Part shown: positions 1 to 9,579 of the stretch, piece after piece
How positions within the stretch are numbered: position 1 is the first letter of the stretch
How the letters are laid out: every line of letters starts with the position of its first letter
The notes under the pieces: model-generated
Told to the model about the DNA's origin: nothing
The model's database searches: none
Seen by the model: only the letters and a program-made list of their open reading frames with translations
Source of the DNA: Phytoactinopolyspora halophila
GTDB lineage: Bacteria; Actinomycetota; Actinomycetes; Jiangellales; Jiangellaceae
Length of the DNA: 64,000 nucleotides
NCBI RefSeq assembly: GCF_003287285.1
Contig: NZ_QMIG01000005.1
Coordinates: 62,001 to 126,000 of the forward strand
Direction: 5' to 3'
Made by a program: the position numbers and the translations under genes

Positions 1-1383
<1,383 letters not shown>

Positions 1384-1420
1384 CCCCGGCCACCGCTCCT
1401 CCTTCCGAATGATCATGTGC

Positions 1421-1591
1421 CGGAACGGCGAGCCGCCGGAGGAGGGACGACGGAGGCGGCGAGCGTGACCCAGGGGTCGGAACGGCGAGCCGCCGGAGGA
1501 GGGACGACGGAGGCGGCGAGCGTGACCCAGGGGTCGGAACGGCGAGCCGCTGGAGGAGGGACGACGGAGGCGGCGAGCGTGACCCAGGGGT
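1421..1591. repeat. Three tandem copies of a 57-bp unit
   Basis: Copies lie at 1421-1477, 1478-1534 and 1535-1591 and differ at one base (C to T in copy three). The unit is 19 codons long, so both strands stay open as periodic peptides, but no start or ribosome site makes either convincing. Each unit contains GCCGCC and GGCGGC arms about 17 bases apart and could fold as a hairpin. It sits just after the aceB stop. Confidence 0.95.
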
Positions 1592-1600
1592 TGGTACGTT

Positions 1601-1644
1601 TTCTCGGGCCGCAACATGGCTGCAGACGTGTTACGGCCCGAGAA
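1601..1644. terminator. Hairpin between aceB and the convergent regulator
   Basis: An 11-bp perfect stem (TTCTCGGGCCG at 1601-1611 with its complement at 1634-1644) encloses a 22-base loop. It lies between two converging genes, which fits a bidirectional terminator. There is no strong U-tract. Confidence 0.6.
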
Positions 1645-1732
1645 CTCCTGGTACGGCACGGTCCCGACAATCCTGGGCCAGCACGCCGCGACAGCATCTG
1701 GCAGCGCCGTCCGGCTGGCCGCGCCGACCCGG

Positions 1733-2581
1733 CTATGGCGTCTGAGCGGTGGATCCGCGGATCGTGTCTAGCGCCGTCTGGGACGCGTCGTCGGCTGCCC
1801 GGTAGACGACGAGGCGCTGGTCGCGGTCGTCGAGCGGGGTGAGCGCGTCGAAGTCGATGTCGATCCGGCCGGCTTCCGGATGCCGCAAGCGCTTGCGTCC
1901 CCGACCGTTCACCCGGACGTCGTGCTCGTCCCACAACCGGGCAAACTCGGCGCTCTGCGAAGTCAACTCGTCGATCAGGGTGGCCATCTCCGGGTCATCG
2001 GTGCGGGACGCCCAGGCAGCACGCAGGTCGGCGATGCCCTGCCGGATCACCTGTTCGCGCTCGAGGTAGAAATCGCGGTGCGGGAGCTGGAGGACGCAGA
2101 GCCACATCACGTTGCGATGTTCGGCGGGAAGCGAGTCGAGGTCGACCATCACGAGCCGGGACATCGCGTCGTTCCAGGTGATGATGTCCAGGCGATGGTT
2201 GAGCAGCATGGCCGGCAACGGCTCGAGATCGTGAACCAGCTGACCCAGCGGTCCCGGATCCGGCCGTGCCGCGCGGCGGCGTCCGGTGGGGCGCTGCCGC
2301 GCCAGGTCGAACAGGTAGGCCCGTTCGTCATCGGTGAGCCGCAAGGCGTTGGCCAGGGCCTCCAGTACGCCAGGAGAGGGGCGCAACCCGCGCGCCTGCT
2401 CGAGGCGGATCACGTAGTCCACGCTGACGCCCGCCAGCTCGGCGACCTCCTCGCGGCGCAGGCCCGGAGTGCGCCGCGTGCGGCCGCCCGTGCGTAGCTC
2501 GACGTCGTCGGGCGCCAGCCGTTTCCGCCGGGTTCGCAGGAAATCCGCCAGCTCGTGGGAAATGTCGGCGGTGGTGCTCAT
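1733..2581 (-). CDS. XRE-family regulator with MmyB-like ligand domain
   Basis: This is a 282-residue transcription factor. An N-terminal helix-turn-helix (about residues 10-75) carries the typical RTPGLRREEVAELAGVSVDY signature, and the rest matches the MmyB-like PAS-type ligand domain (DERAYLFDLAR, LLNHRLDIITWNDA). In-frame codons extend upstream to 2779, but the ATG at 2579-2581 begins the conserved part, and a longer form would run through the divergent promoter region. Genes of this type in actinobacteria usually control an adjacent divergent oxidoreductase; here that is the aldo/keto reductase at 2754. The ligand is unknown. Confidence 0.88.
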   Translation of the reverse strand: MSTTADISHELADFLRTRRKRLAPDDVELRTGGRTRRTPGLRREEVAELAGVSVDYVIRLEQARGLRPSPGVLEALANALRLTDDERAYLFDLARQRPTGRRRAARPDPGPLGQLVHDLEPLPAMLLNHRLDIITWNDAMSRLVMVDLDSLPAEHRNVMWLCVLQLPHRDFYLEREQVIRQGIADLRAAWASRTDDPEMATLIDELTSQSAEFARLWDEHDVRVNGRGRKRLRHPEAGRIDIDFDALTPLDDRDQRLVVYRAADDASQTALDTIRGSTAQTP

Positions 2582-2607
2582 CACGCTCGATTCTACGGCG
2601 GTGACTG

Positions 2608-2628
2608 CCTGGGATAGACGTTCCCAGG
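2608..2628. promoter_or_regulatory. Inverted repeat in the divergent regulator/reductase promoter
   Basis: CCTGGGA at 2608-2614 and TCCCAGG at 2622-2628 form a perfect 7-bp inverted repeat with a 7-base spacer. It lies 27 bp upstream of the regulator start and about 125 bp from the reductase start. It is a candidate operator for the XRE regulator (inference). Confidence 0.5.
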
Positions 2629-2753
2629 AGAAACCCTCCCTTCCCGCGGACCCGCCGAGCGGCGACTCTTGACCTGTGCGGGCGGCAGCGGCCGCCGTGC
2701 CGCCGCTGCACACCCGTAGACCATCGATGCTGTCAACGAGCAGGAGGCCAATC

Positions 2754-3842
2754 GTGGCTGGATCCGTTTCCCTCGACACCTACCGGCTGCTGGGCCGCTC
2801 CGGCCTGCGTGTCTCGCCGATGTCGCTGGGGACGATGACCTTTGGAACCGACTGGGGGTGGGGCGCCGACAAGGACGAGTCCCGGCGAATGTTCGACACC
2901 TACGTGGACCGGGGAGGAAACTTCGTCGACACGGCCAACAAGTACACCGACGGCACGTCGGAGCAGCTGCTGGGCGAGTTCGTCGCCGGTAGGCGTGAGC
3001 GCCTGGTGCTCGCCACCAAGTACACCCTGGCCATGCGGAACGGGGATCCGAACTCCGGTGGCAACCACCGCAAGAGCATGGTCCGTTCCGTCGAGGACAG
3101 CCTGCGCAGGCTCGGCACGGACTACATCGACCTGCTGTACCTGCACGCGTGGGATGGCACGACACCGGTCGAGGAGATCCTGCGGGCCATGGACGACCTG
3201 GTCCGGATGGGCAAGGTGCTCTACGTCGGCATCTCCGACGCGCCGGCGTGGCAGGTGGCGCGCATGCAGGCGATCGCCGACCTGCGCGGGTGGTCCCCGC
3301 TGATCGCGCTGCAGATCGAGTACAGCCTGATCGAGCGGACCGTCGAACGGGACTTGATCCCGATGGCGGCGGAGATGGGGCTGGGTGTGATTCCCTGGTC
3401 ACCGCTGGCGCACGGTGTGCTGACCGGCAAGTACACCCGCGTCGACGTTGACGCCGGTGGTGATCCGTCCAGCGACGAGGGAACCCGCAAGCACGTCGCC
3501 GCCGCCAACACGGCGCTGTCCGAACGCGGCGTGGCCATTGCCGACGTGGTACGCGACATCGCGGCCGGGATGGGTCGCACGCCCGCCCAGGTGGCACTGG
3601 CGTGGATCATGCGCAACCCCGCCGTCACCTCGCCGATCATCGGGGCACGCACGCTCACCCAGCTGGAGGACAACCTGGGCGCGCTGGACGTGGAGTTCGA
3701 CGACGACCAGGTGGCCAGCCTGGAGCGGGTCAGCGCCGTCGATCTCGGGTTCCCGCACGAGTTTCTGGCCCGCTCGATGACGCGCGACGTCATGTTCGGC
3801 GACGTGATGATTCACTCCGGTGACGTGAGAGTCAACGTGTAA
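2754..3842 (+). CDS. Aldo/keto reductase
   Basis: This is a NADPH-dependent aldo/keto reductase of 362 residues, with a TIM-barrel fold expected. Catalytic-tetrad residues can be read in order: Asp and Tyr in NFVDTANKYTDG, Lys in LATKYTL, and His in LLYLHAWD. The C-terminal cofactor part has SPIIGARTLTQLEDNL. GTG at 2754 is chosen because AGGAGG-like bases (2742-2747) sit just upstream; an in-frame codon at 2676 lies in the promoter region. The physiological substrate cannot be read from sequence. It is divergent from the XRE regulator and probably controlled by it. Confidence 0.92.
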   Translation: MAGSVSLDTYRLLGRSGLRVSPMSLGTMTFGTDWGWGADKDESRRMFDTYVDRGGNFVDTANKYTDGTSEQLLGEFVAGRRERLVLATKYTLAMRNGDPNSGGNHRKSMVRSVEDSLRRLGTDYIDLLYLHAWDGTTPVEEILRAMDDLVRMGKVLYVGISDAPAWQVARMQAIADLRGWSPLIALQIEYSLIERTVERDLIPMAAEMGLGVIPWSPLAHGVLTGKYTRVDVDAGGDPSSDEGTRKHVAAANTALSERGVAIADVVRDIAAGMGRTPAQVALAWIMRNPAVTSPIIGARTLTQLEDNLGALDVEFDDDQVASLERVSAVDLGFPHEFLARSMTRDVMFGDVMIHSGDVRVNV

Positions 3843-3889
3843 ATCTCGCCGCCGGCGGATTCCGTGGCGGGCTCCGGACCCGGCGACTG

Positions 3890-4711
3890 TCAGTTCCGGC
3901 CGGCGAGCTCGGCCAGCACGGCGTCGGAGAGCGGCGGCCAGACTTCGGCCGCCCACTCGCCGAAGTCACGATCCGTCAGGACGACGCAGGCGGCGTCGGC
4001 GTCCGGATCGACCCACAGGAACGTGCCGGATTGGCCGAAGTGCCCGAACGTTCGCGGCGAATTCGACGATCCGGTCCAGTGCGGTTCCTTGCCGTCGCGG
4101 ATCTCGAATCCCAGCCCCCAGTCGTTCGGCTCCTGCCGGCCGAAGCCCGGCAGCACCCCCGCAAGTCCGGGGAACGCGACCTGGGTGGCCGTGTCCATCG
4201 TGGCCGGATGGATCAGTGTCGGGCGCTGGAGCTCCGCCGCGAACCGGATCAGATCGCCGGCTGACGACGACGCGCCGTGCCCGGGAGAGCCTTCGAAGGT
4301 CGTCGACGACATGCCGAGGGGCGCGAGCACGGCCTCGCGCACGTAGCTGTCGAAGGCGATTCCGGATCGCTTGGCCAGCTCGTCGGCGAGCTGTTCGAAA
4401 CCGGCACTGGAGTAGATGCGACGGCTGCCGACGTCGGCAATGGTGGTGTGCTCGTTGAGGTTCAGCCCCGACGCATGCGCCAGCAGGTGGCGGATCGTCG
4501 AGCCCGGAGGTCCGGCCGGATCGTCGAGTTCGGCCACACCCTCCTCGACGGCGATCAGGGCGGCATAGGCGGTGATCAGCTTGGTGACGGACGCGAGCGG
4601 GAAGACGCGCCCGATATCGCCGTGCGAGCCCGCGACCTGCCCGTCGCCGGACACCACCGTGGCAGCCGCATTCTCAACTGGCCAGGTATCGATCGAACGT
4701 AAACTCTCCAC
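3890..4711 (-). CDS. Serine hydrolase of the beta-lactamase / class C type
   Basis: This 273-residue protein has the penicillin-binding-like active site S41-V-T-K44 (PLASVTKLI), a YSS motif in place of YxN, and HFGQSGT near the C-terminus in the position of the KTG/HxG motif. It could be an esterase, D-aminopeptidase-like enzyme or lactamase-fold hydrolase; no family member can be chosen by eye. There is no clear signal peptide, so it is probably cytoplasmic. GTG at 4711 is the start. It converges on the aldo/keto reductase with 47 bp between stops. Confidence 0.85.
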   Translation of the reverse strand: MESLRSIDTWPVENAAATVVSGDGQVAGSHGDIGRVFPLASVTKLITAYAALIAVEEGVAELDDPAGPPGSTIRHLLAHASGLNLNEHTTIADVGSRRIYSSAGFEQLADELAKRSGIAFDSYVREAVLAPLGMSSTTFEGSPGHGASSSAGDLIRFAAELQRPTLIHPATMDTATQVAFPGLAGVLPGFGRQEPNDWGLGFEIRDGKEPHWTGSSNSPRTFGHFGQSGTFLWVDPDADAACVVLTDRDFGEWAAEVWPPLSDAVLAELAGRN

Positions 4712-4782
4712 ACGCCGACCCTATGGCACGTACCGGCGAGGAGACGGGGAGCGGTGTGCGGGACCGGGGATCGGGGGTGCGG

Positions 4783-6834
4783 TCAGGTTCGGTCGAGCCC
4801 GCGGCGTTGCAGCAGTGGCTCGATCCGCGGATCGCGTCCGCGGAACTCGCGGTAGGCCGCCATCTCCTCCGTGCTGCCGCCCCGCGCGAGCAGGGTACGG
4901 CGGAAGTGATCACCGTTCTCCCGCGTCAACCCGCCGTTCTCCCTGAACCACTCGACGGTGTCGGCGTCGAGTACCTCGCTCCAGATGTACGAGTAGTACC
5001 CGGCGCTGTAGCCACCAGCGAAGATGTGGGCGAAGTACGACGTGCGGTATCGCGGCGGGATGGCCTCGAGCGCCACCCCGGCCCGCTCCAGGGCTGCCGC
5101 CTCGAAGGTGAGGACGTCACCGATCTCCGTGTCCGGGCTGATCTCGTGCCAGGCCAGGTCCAGCAACGACGCGGCGAGGTACTCGGTGGTCTTGAAGCCC
5201 TGATCCCAGATCTGGGAGTCGACGATCCGCTGGACCGTTTCCTGCGGCAACGGCTCCCCTGTTTGATGGTGCCGGGCGTAGTTGGCCAGGACGTCGGGCC
5301 AGGTCGCCCACATCTCGTTGACCTGTGAAGGGAACTCGACGAAATCGCGCCGGACCTCGGGAGCGGAGAACGTTGGATACCGCACCTCGGAGAACAAGCC
5401 GTGCAGCGCATGGCCGAACTCGTGGAACAGCGTCTTGACTTCGTGGAAGGCCAGCAGCGTCGGCTCGCCGTCGGGAACCTTGGTGATGTTGAGATTGTTG
5501 ACGACGACGGGCTTGGTGCCCATCAGCGACGACTGCTTGACCAGAAGGTCCATCCAGGCGCCCCCGCGCTTGGAGGCGCGAGTGTAGAAATCACCGAGGA
5601 AGAGGCCCAGTGGTGTGCCGTCGGCGTCGAAGACCTCGAAGACGCGGACGTCGGGGTGGTAGCCGACGAGGTCGGTACGTTCGACGATGTCGATCCCGTA
5701 CAGGCGGTGCGCGGCGTGGAACACGCCGTCGTGGAGCACGCGCTCCAGCTCGAAGTAGGGCCGCAGCTCGGCCTCGTCGACGTCGTAGGTGCTGCGGCGC
5801 ACCCGTTCGGAGTAGAAGGACCAATCCCAGGCGCGTAGTTCGACGGATTTCCCGGTGGGTGTGTCGGCGTCGAGCGCCTTCTGCAGTTCTGCCGCCTCGG
5901 CGTGGGCATTGGCAATCGCCGCCGGGATGAGTTCGGACAGCAGCTCGTACACTGCGGCGGGCGACCCGGCCGTGCTGTCTTCCAGGGCGTAGCACGCGTG
6001 GCTCGAATAGCCGAGTAGCGCGGCACGTTCGGCACGCAGCCGTGCCATGCGGGCGACGATCCCGGTGGTGTCGTGCTCGTCACCCTTGTTGCCGCGGCTG
6101 ATGGAGGCGGTGTGGATGCGTTCGCGCAGCTCCCGGCTGGTGAGTGAGTGCAGTGCGGGCTGCGCGGTCGGCAGGTTGAGGGTGATGACATACGCGCCGT
6201 CGTGCCCACGTTCCCGGGCTGTCTGCGCTGCAGCGGCGATGGCGTCCCCGGACAGGCCGTCGAGCTGCTCGACATCGTCGACGACGACGGCGGATTCGTT
6301 CGTGTCTGCCATCAGTTTCTGCTGGAACGTCGTGGATAGCGAGGAGAGCTCTTCGTTGATCTCTTTCAGCCGGGCCTGCTGGCCCGGTTCGAGGCCGGCC
6401 CCGGCACGGGTGAATTCCAGATGGGTGCGTTCGAGGAGCCGCTGAGATTCCGGATCGAGTTCCTCTCCGGCGTCGTGCACGGCTTTGATGCGCGCGAAGA
6501 GATCCGGATCGAGCATGATCGCGTCGTGGTGTGCGGAAAGCTTCGGGGAGATCTCGGCCTCGATCTCTTGCACAGTCTCGTCTGCGTCGGCCGCGGTCTG
6601 GTTGAAAAAGGCCAACGACACCCGTTCGAGTAGCTGTCCGCTGCGTTCGAGAGCAACGATCGTGTTCTCGAATGTTGGCGGTTCTGGATTCGCCGTGATG
6701 GCCCGGATCTCGGCCCGCTGATCGGCCATACCCTGCTCGAATGCCGGCCGATAATGCGCCGCGTCGATCCGTTCGAAATCCGGTAGCTGGTATGGCAGCT
6801 CGCTCGGGGTGAAGAACGGGTTGTCCGTTGTCAC
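4783..6834 (-). CDS. M3 family metallopeptidase (peptidyl-dipeptidase / oligopeptidase type)
   Basis: This 683-residue zinc peptidase cleaves short peptides in the cytoplasm. The zinc motif H471-E-F-G-H475 lies in TLFHEFGHALHGLF, with the downstream Glu expected in the next helix, and the length is normal for Dcp/PrlC-type enzymes. An open frame continues upstream to 7437, but GTG at 6834 starts the conserved TTDNPFFTPSELPYQLPDF N-terminus and has GAGGAG a few bases upstream, so the upstream extension is rejected. Dipeptidyl-carboxypeptidase and oligopeptidase A activities cannot be distinguished from sequence alone. The next gene, DUF3145, is divergent from it. Confidence 0.93.
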   Translation of the reverse strand: MTTDNPFFTPSELPYQLPDFERIDAAHYRPAFEQGMADQRAEIRAITANPEPPTFENTIVALERSGQLLERVSLAFFNQTAADADETVQEIEAEISPKLSAHHDAIMLDPDLFARIKAVHDAGEELDPESQRLLERTHLEFTRAGAGLEPGQQARLKEINEELSSLSTTFQQKLMADTNESAVVVDDVEQLDGLSGDAIAAAAQTARERGHDGAYVITLNLPTAQPALHSLTSRELRERIHTASISRGNKGDEHDTTGIVARMARLRAERAALLGYSSHACYALEDSTAGSPAAVYELLSELIPAAIANAHAEAAELQKALDADTPTGKSVELRAWDWSFYSERVRRSTYDVDEAELRPYFELERVLHDGVFHAAHRLYGIDIVERTDLVGYHPDVRVFEVFDADGTPLGLFLGDFYTRASKRGGAWMDLLVKQSSLMGTKPVVVNNLNITKVPDGEPTLLAFHEVKTLFHEFGHALHGLFSEVRYPTFSAPEVRRDFVEFPSQVNEMWATWPDVLANYARHHQTGEPLPQETVQRIVDSQIWDQGFKTTEYLAASLLDLAWHEISPDTEIGDVLTFEAAALERAGVALEAIPPRYRTSYFAHIFAGGYSAGYYSYIWSEVLDADTVEWFRENGGLTRENGDHFRRTLLARGGSTEEMAAYREFRGRDPRIEPLLQRRGLDRT

Positions 6835-7122
6835 AAAGATCTCCTCGAGTTTCCGGTGTGCCGCGCCCACGACACCTTTCGCGCGGCGCATCCTATCGAC
6901 ATTTCGACGACGACGGGGGTGGGTGGTGCGGCGTCGTTTCGTCCTGAGTTGCCGCATTTCAGATGGTATCGGTGGTGGTCGTATCGCGTTCACCTCGTGT
7001 TCGATGAGCCACGTGCATGGCACAGCGTCGCAGTGTGGTGCACAATGGGACTGGTTCACCGATCCTTCGATAGTGGAACGAGGCCGCAGGGGAAGGCGTC
7101 CCTCGACCAACAGGAGGATCCG

Positions 7123-7617
7123 GTGACAACACGTGGCGTCTTGTACGTCCACGCCGCTACGTCGGCGTTGTGCCCGCATGTCGAATGGGCAGTCGCCGGC
7201 GTTCTTGGTGTGCGCGTGAGCCTCGATTGGACACCTCAGCCTGCCCAGCCGCGGGCGTATCGGGCCGAGCTGTCCTGGCAGGGCCAGGCGGGTACCGGCG
7301 CGCGTATCGCGTCGGCACTGCGGGGATGGCTGCATCTCCGGTTCGAGGTCACGGAAGAGCCCAGCCCGGGCAACGAGGGCGCTCGTTATGCCTACACGCC
7401 GAATCTCGGCATCTTCCATGCGATGATGGGCGTACATGGCGACATCATGATCCCGGAAGATCGGATCAAATCAGCGGTTGTCAAGGCAGCGGCCGGTGAG
7501 ATCGACCTCGAAGCCGAGATGTGCCGGCTCGTCGGCCAACCATGGGACGACGAGCTTGAGCCATTCCGGTACGCCGGCGACGGAGCCCCGGTCCGATGGC
7601 TTCACCAGGTCGTGTAG
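7123..7617 (+). CDS. DUF3145 family protein
   Basis: This 164-residue protein belongs to an actinobacterial family of unknown function, recognised by TRGVLYVHAATSALCPHVEW and TPNLGIFHAMMGVHGDIM. In many actinobacteria it lies at the 3' end of the fabD-fabH-acpP-fabF cluster, as here. GTG at 7123 is preceded by AGGAGG (7112-7117). There is no signal peptide or membrane segment. The gene converges on the fab operon, with a hairpin and a carboxylase remnant between them. Its role is unknown; conserved linkage to fatty-acid synthesis is the only hint. Confidence 0.9.
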   Translation: MTTRGVLYVHAATSALCPHVEWAVAGVLGVRVSLDWTPQPAQPRAYRAELSWQGQAGTGARIASALRGWLHLRFEVTEEPSPGNEGARYAYTPNLGIFHAMMGVHGDIMIPEDRIKSAVVKAAAGEIDLEAEMCRLVGQPWDDELEPFRYAGDGAPVRWLHQVV

Positions 7618-7768
7618 GGCTGGTCGAAAAATTTGCTGTCAAGGTCTTCACAGATATCGCTATGACGTGTATGGTCACAGCCAGATAACGCCCCCTTAAG
7701 CGTGGCCGCTCCGGCACCGGTGATTTCCCCGGCCCGGTGATCCGGGACACAGCGGCCTCACCACTTGT

Positions 7769-7808
7769 GTGGCCCGGCTCCCCAGAAACTGGGTAGAAGC
7801 CGGGCCAC
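7769..7808. terminator. Hairpin between DUF3145 and the fab operon
   Basis: An 11-bp outer stem (GTGGCCCGGCT at 7769-7779, complement at 7798-7808) contains a second stem CCCAG/CTGGG (7781-7785, 7789-7793). It lies 3' of both converging units and probably terminates both. Confidence 0.7.
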
Positions 7809-7846
7809 GTGCTTGTGCGGCCGCTCCGTGGGCTGCACGGGGATGA

Positions 7847-7942
7847 TTACACGGGGATGTTGCCGTGCTGGCCGTGCTTGCCGCGCTGCCCCAGCGCCTC
7901 GGCGATGGCCCGGTGGTGACGGCGGTGCTCATCACGGTCTTC
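7847..7942 (-). pseudogene. C-terminal remnant of an acyl-CoA carboxylase beta subunit (accD6-like)
   Basis: Reading leftward into a TAA at 7847-7849, the peptide ends RAIAEALGQRGKHG...HGNIPV. The HGNIP(L/V) ending after an RxxIAEAL helix is the usual C-terminus of actinobacterial carboxyltransferase beta subunits. Only about 30 codons remain of an expected 470-540. The position directly after the last fab gene is where accD6 sits in mycobacteria (fabD-acpM-kasA-kasB-accD6). I infer an internal deletion of an operon-terminal accD. No start or ribosome site remains. Confidence 0.6.
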
Positions 7943-7976
7943 TAGGCGTGAAGGGCAGCGAGCATGGCGATAGTCG

Positions 7977-9236
7977 TCAGGGCCTGTCGAAGGCGAGGAC
8001 GACGTTGTGCCCCCCGAAGCCGAACGAGTTGCTCATCGCAGCGTCCGGTCCGCCGTCCAGCTTGCGTGGCTCTCCGCGGATGACGTCGAGCTGGATCTCC
8101 TCGTCGAGATTGTCGATGTTGATCGTGGGCGGCGCGAGCCGGTGATGCATGGACAGGATGGTCACGAGCGCCTCGACCGCCCCGGTGCCACCGAGCAGGT
8201 GGCCGACCATCGACTTCGGCGCCGTGACGGGAACGTTGGAGATGGCTTCCCCGAAGACCTTGCGCAGCGCCACGGACTCGGCGGCGTCGCCTACCGGTGT
8301 CGAGGTCGCGTGGCAGTTGATGTGCCCGATCTCAGTCGGGTCGAGCCCGGCGCTCTCCAGTGCCTTGCGGATCGCGGACACCACGCCGGTGCCGTCCGGT
8401 TCGGGTTGCGCGATGTGATGGGCGTCGGCGCTCATTCCCACGCCGGCGAGCTCCGCGTATATGCGCGCGCCCCGGGCGTGCGCGTGCTCGGCAGATTCGA
8501 GAACGAGGAGCGCTCCTCCCTCGCCCAGCACGAATCCATCGCGGTCGCGGTCGAAGGGCCGGCTGGCCCGCTCGGGCTCGTCGTTGCGCTTCGACAGCGC
8601 CATCATCTTCGCGAATGCCGCGATCGGCAGCGGATGGATGACGGCTTCGATCCCGCCAGCGACGACGACGTCGGCGCGGCCGGAGCGGATCATGTCCGAA
8701 CCGTGAGCGATCGCCTCGGCGCCCGACGAGCACGCGCTCACGGGGGCGTGGACACCGGCGCGCGCGTCGAACTCGAGGCCGACATTCGCGGCCGAGCTGT
8801 TCGGCATGAGCATCGGGATCGCGAGCGGCGAGACCTTGCCCGGACCGACGTCACGCAGCAGATCGTAGTTGGACAGCAGGGTGTGCAACCCGCCGATACC
8901 GGAGGCACACACGACGCCGAGACGATCCGGATCGATCCCGGCGTCGCCGGCCTTACCCTCGAATCCGGCATCCGTCCATGCCTCGCGTCCGGCGACCACC
9001 GCGAACTGGGCCGAGCGGTCGAGGCGGCGAGCCTGGACGCGGGGGAGGGCCCCGGCGGGGTCGACGGCTGCCGGCGCGCCGAAACGCACCGGCATGTCCG
9101 CCACCCACTCCTCGGTCAGAGGCCGCACGCCGTTCTGCCCGGCGAGCAGAGCTTCCCAGGTCGACGCGACATCGCCCCCGACAGGCGTACTCGCGCCGAG
9201 CCCGGTGACGACGACAGGTGCCTGGGAACGTGTCAT
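7977..9236 (-). CDS. fabF: Beta-ketoacyl-ACP synthase II
   Basis: This condensing enzyme elongates acyl-ACP with malonyl-ACP in type II fatty-acid synthesis. Its 419 residues show the full thiolase-fold triad: Cys169 in VSACSSGAEAI, His309 in NCHATSTPVGD, and His346 in KSMVGHLLGGTGA. It is the last intact gene of the operon and starts 5 bp after the acpP stop. It is of KasA/FabF rather than FabB type, judged from the C-terminal GFGGHNVVL. Confidence 0.96.
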   Translation of the reverse strand: MTRSQAPVVVTGLGASTPVGGDVASTWEALLAGQNGVRPLTEEWVADMPVRFGAPAAVDPAGALPRVQARRLDRSAQFAVVAGREAWTDAGFEGKAGDAGIDPDRLGVVCASGIGGLHTLLSNYDLLRDVGPGKVSPLAIPMLMPNSSAANVGLEFDARAGVHAPVSACSSGAEAIAHGSDMIRSGRADVVVAGGIEAVIHPLPIAAFAKMMALSKRNDEPERASRPFDRDRDGFVLGEGGALLVLESAEHAHARGARIYAELAGVGMSADAHHIAQPEPDGTGVVSAIRKALESAGLDPTEIGHINCHATSTPVGDAAESVALRKVFGEAISNVPVTAPKSMVGHLLGGTGAVEALVTILSMHHRLAPPTINIDNLDEEIQLDVIRGEPRKLDGGPDAAMSNSFGFGGHNVVLAFDRP

Positions 9237-9241
9237 GAGTA

Positions 9242-9487
9242 TCAGGACCCCGCTTTCTCGATGTAGGACACGGCGTCGCTGACGGTGGCGAGGTTCTGGA
9301 CCTCGTCCTCGGGGATCTTCACCCCGAACTTCTCCTCGGCGGCGACAACCACTTCGATCATGGACAGCGAGTCGATGTCGAGATCGTCAGTGAACGACTT
9401 CTCCATCTGGACGTCGTCGGCAGGCACGCCGGTGATCTCGTTGACGATCTCGGCAAGGCCGCTGCGGATCTCTTCTGTACTAGCCAT
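9242..9487 (-). CDS. acpP: Acyl carrier protein
   Basis: This 81-residue acidic four-helix carrier holds fatty-acyl intermediates on a phosphopantetheine arm. The attachment motif is D39-S40-L41 within DDLDIDSLSMIEVV. ATG at 9487 (MASTEEIR) is preceded by AGGAG about 11 bases away; an open frame running further to 9553 is not needed. It sits between fabH and fabF, as is usual for the actinobacterial operon. Confidence 0.96.
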   Translation of the reverse strand: MASTEEIRSGLAEIVNEITGVPADDVQMEKSFTDDLDIDSLSMIEVVVAAEEKFGVKIPEDEVQNLATVSDAVSYIEKAGS

Positions 9488-9579
9488 CGGTTCCGGTTCT
9501 CCTCTGCGGTTGACATGTTGTTCGAGTGCCGGGCGCACACCGTCGGGCGACACGGCCGTTGGTCAGAGTACGCGGGACA

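Noticed and set aside
1421-1591. Repeat array considered as CRISPR
   Set aside because: The 57-bp units are directly adjacent with no spacers and no cas genes nearby.
8007-9266. Plus-strand frame opposite fabF
   Set aside because: A shadow of the same length as fabF without family motifs.
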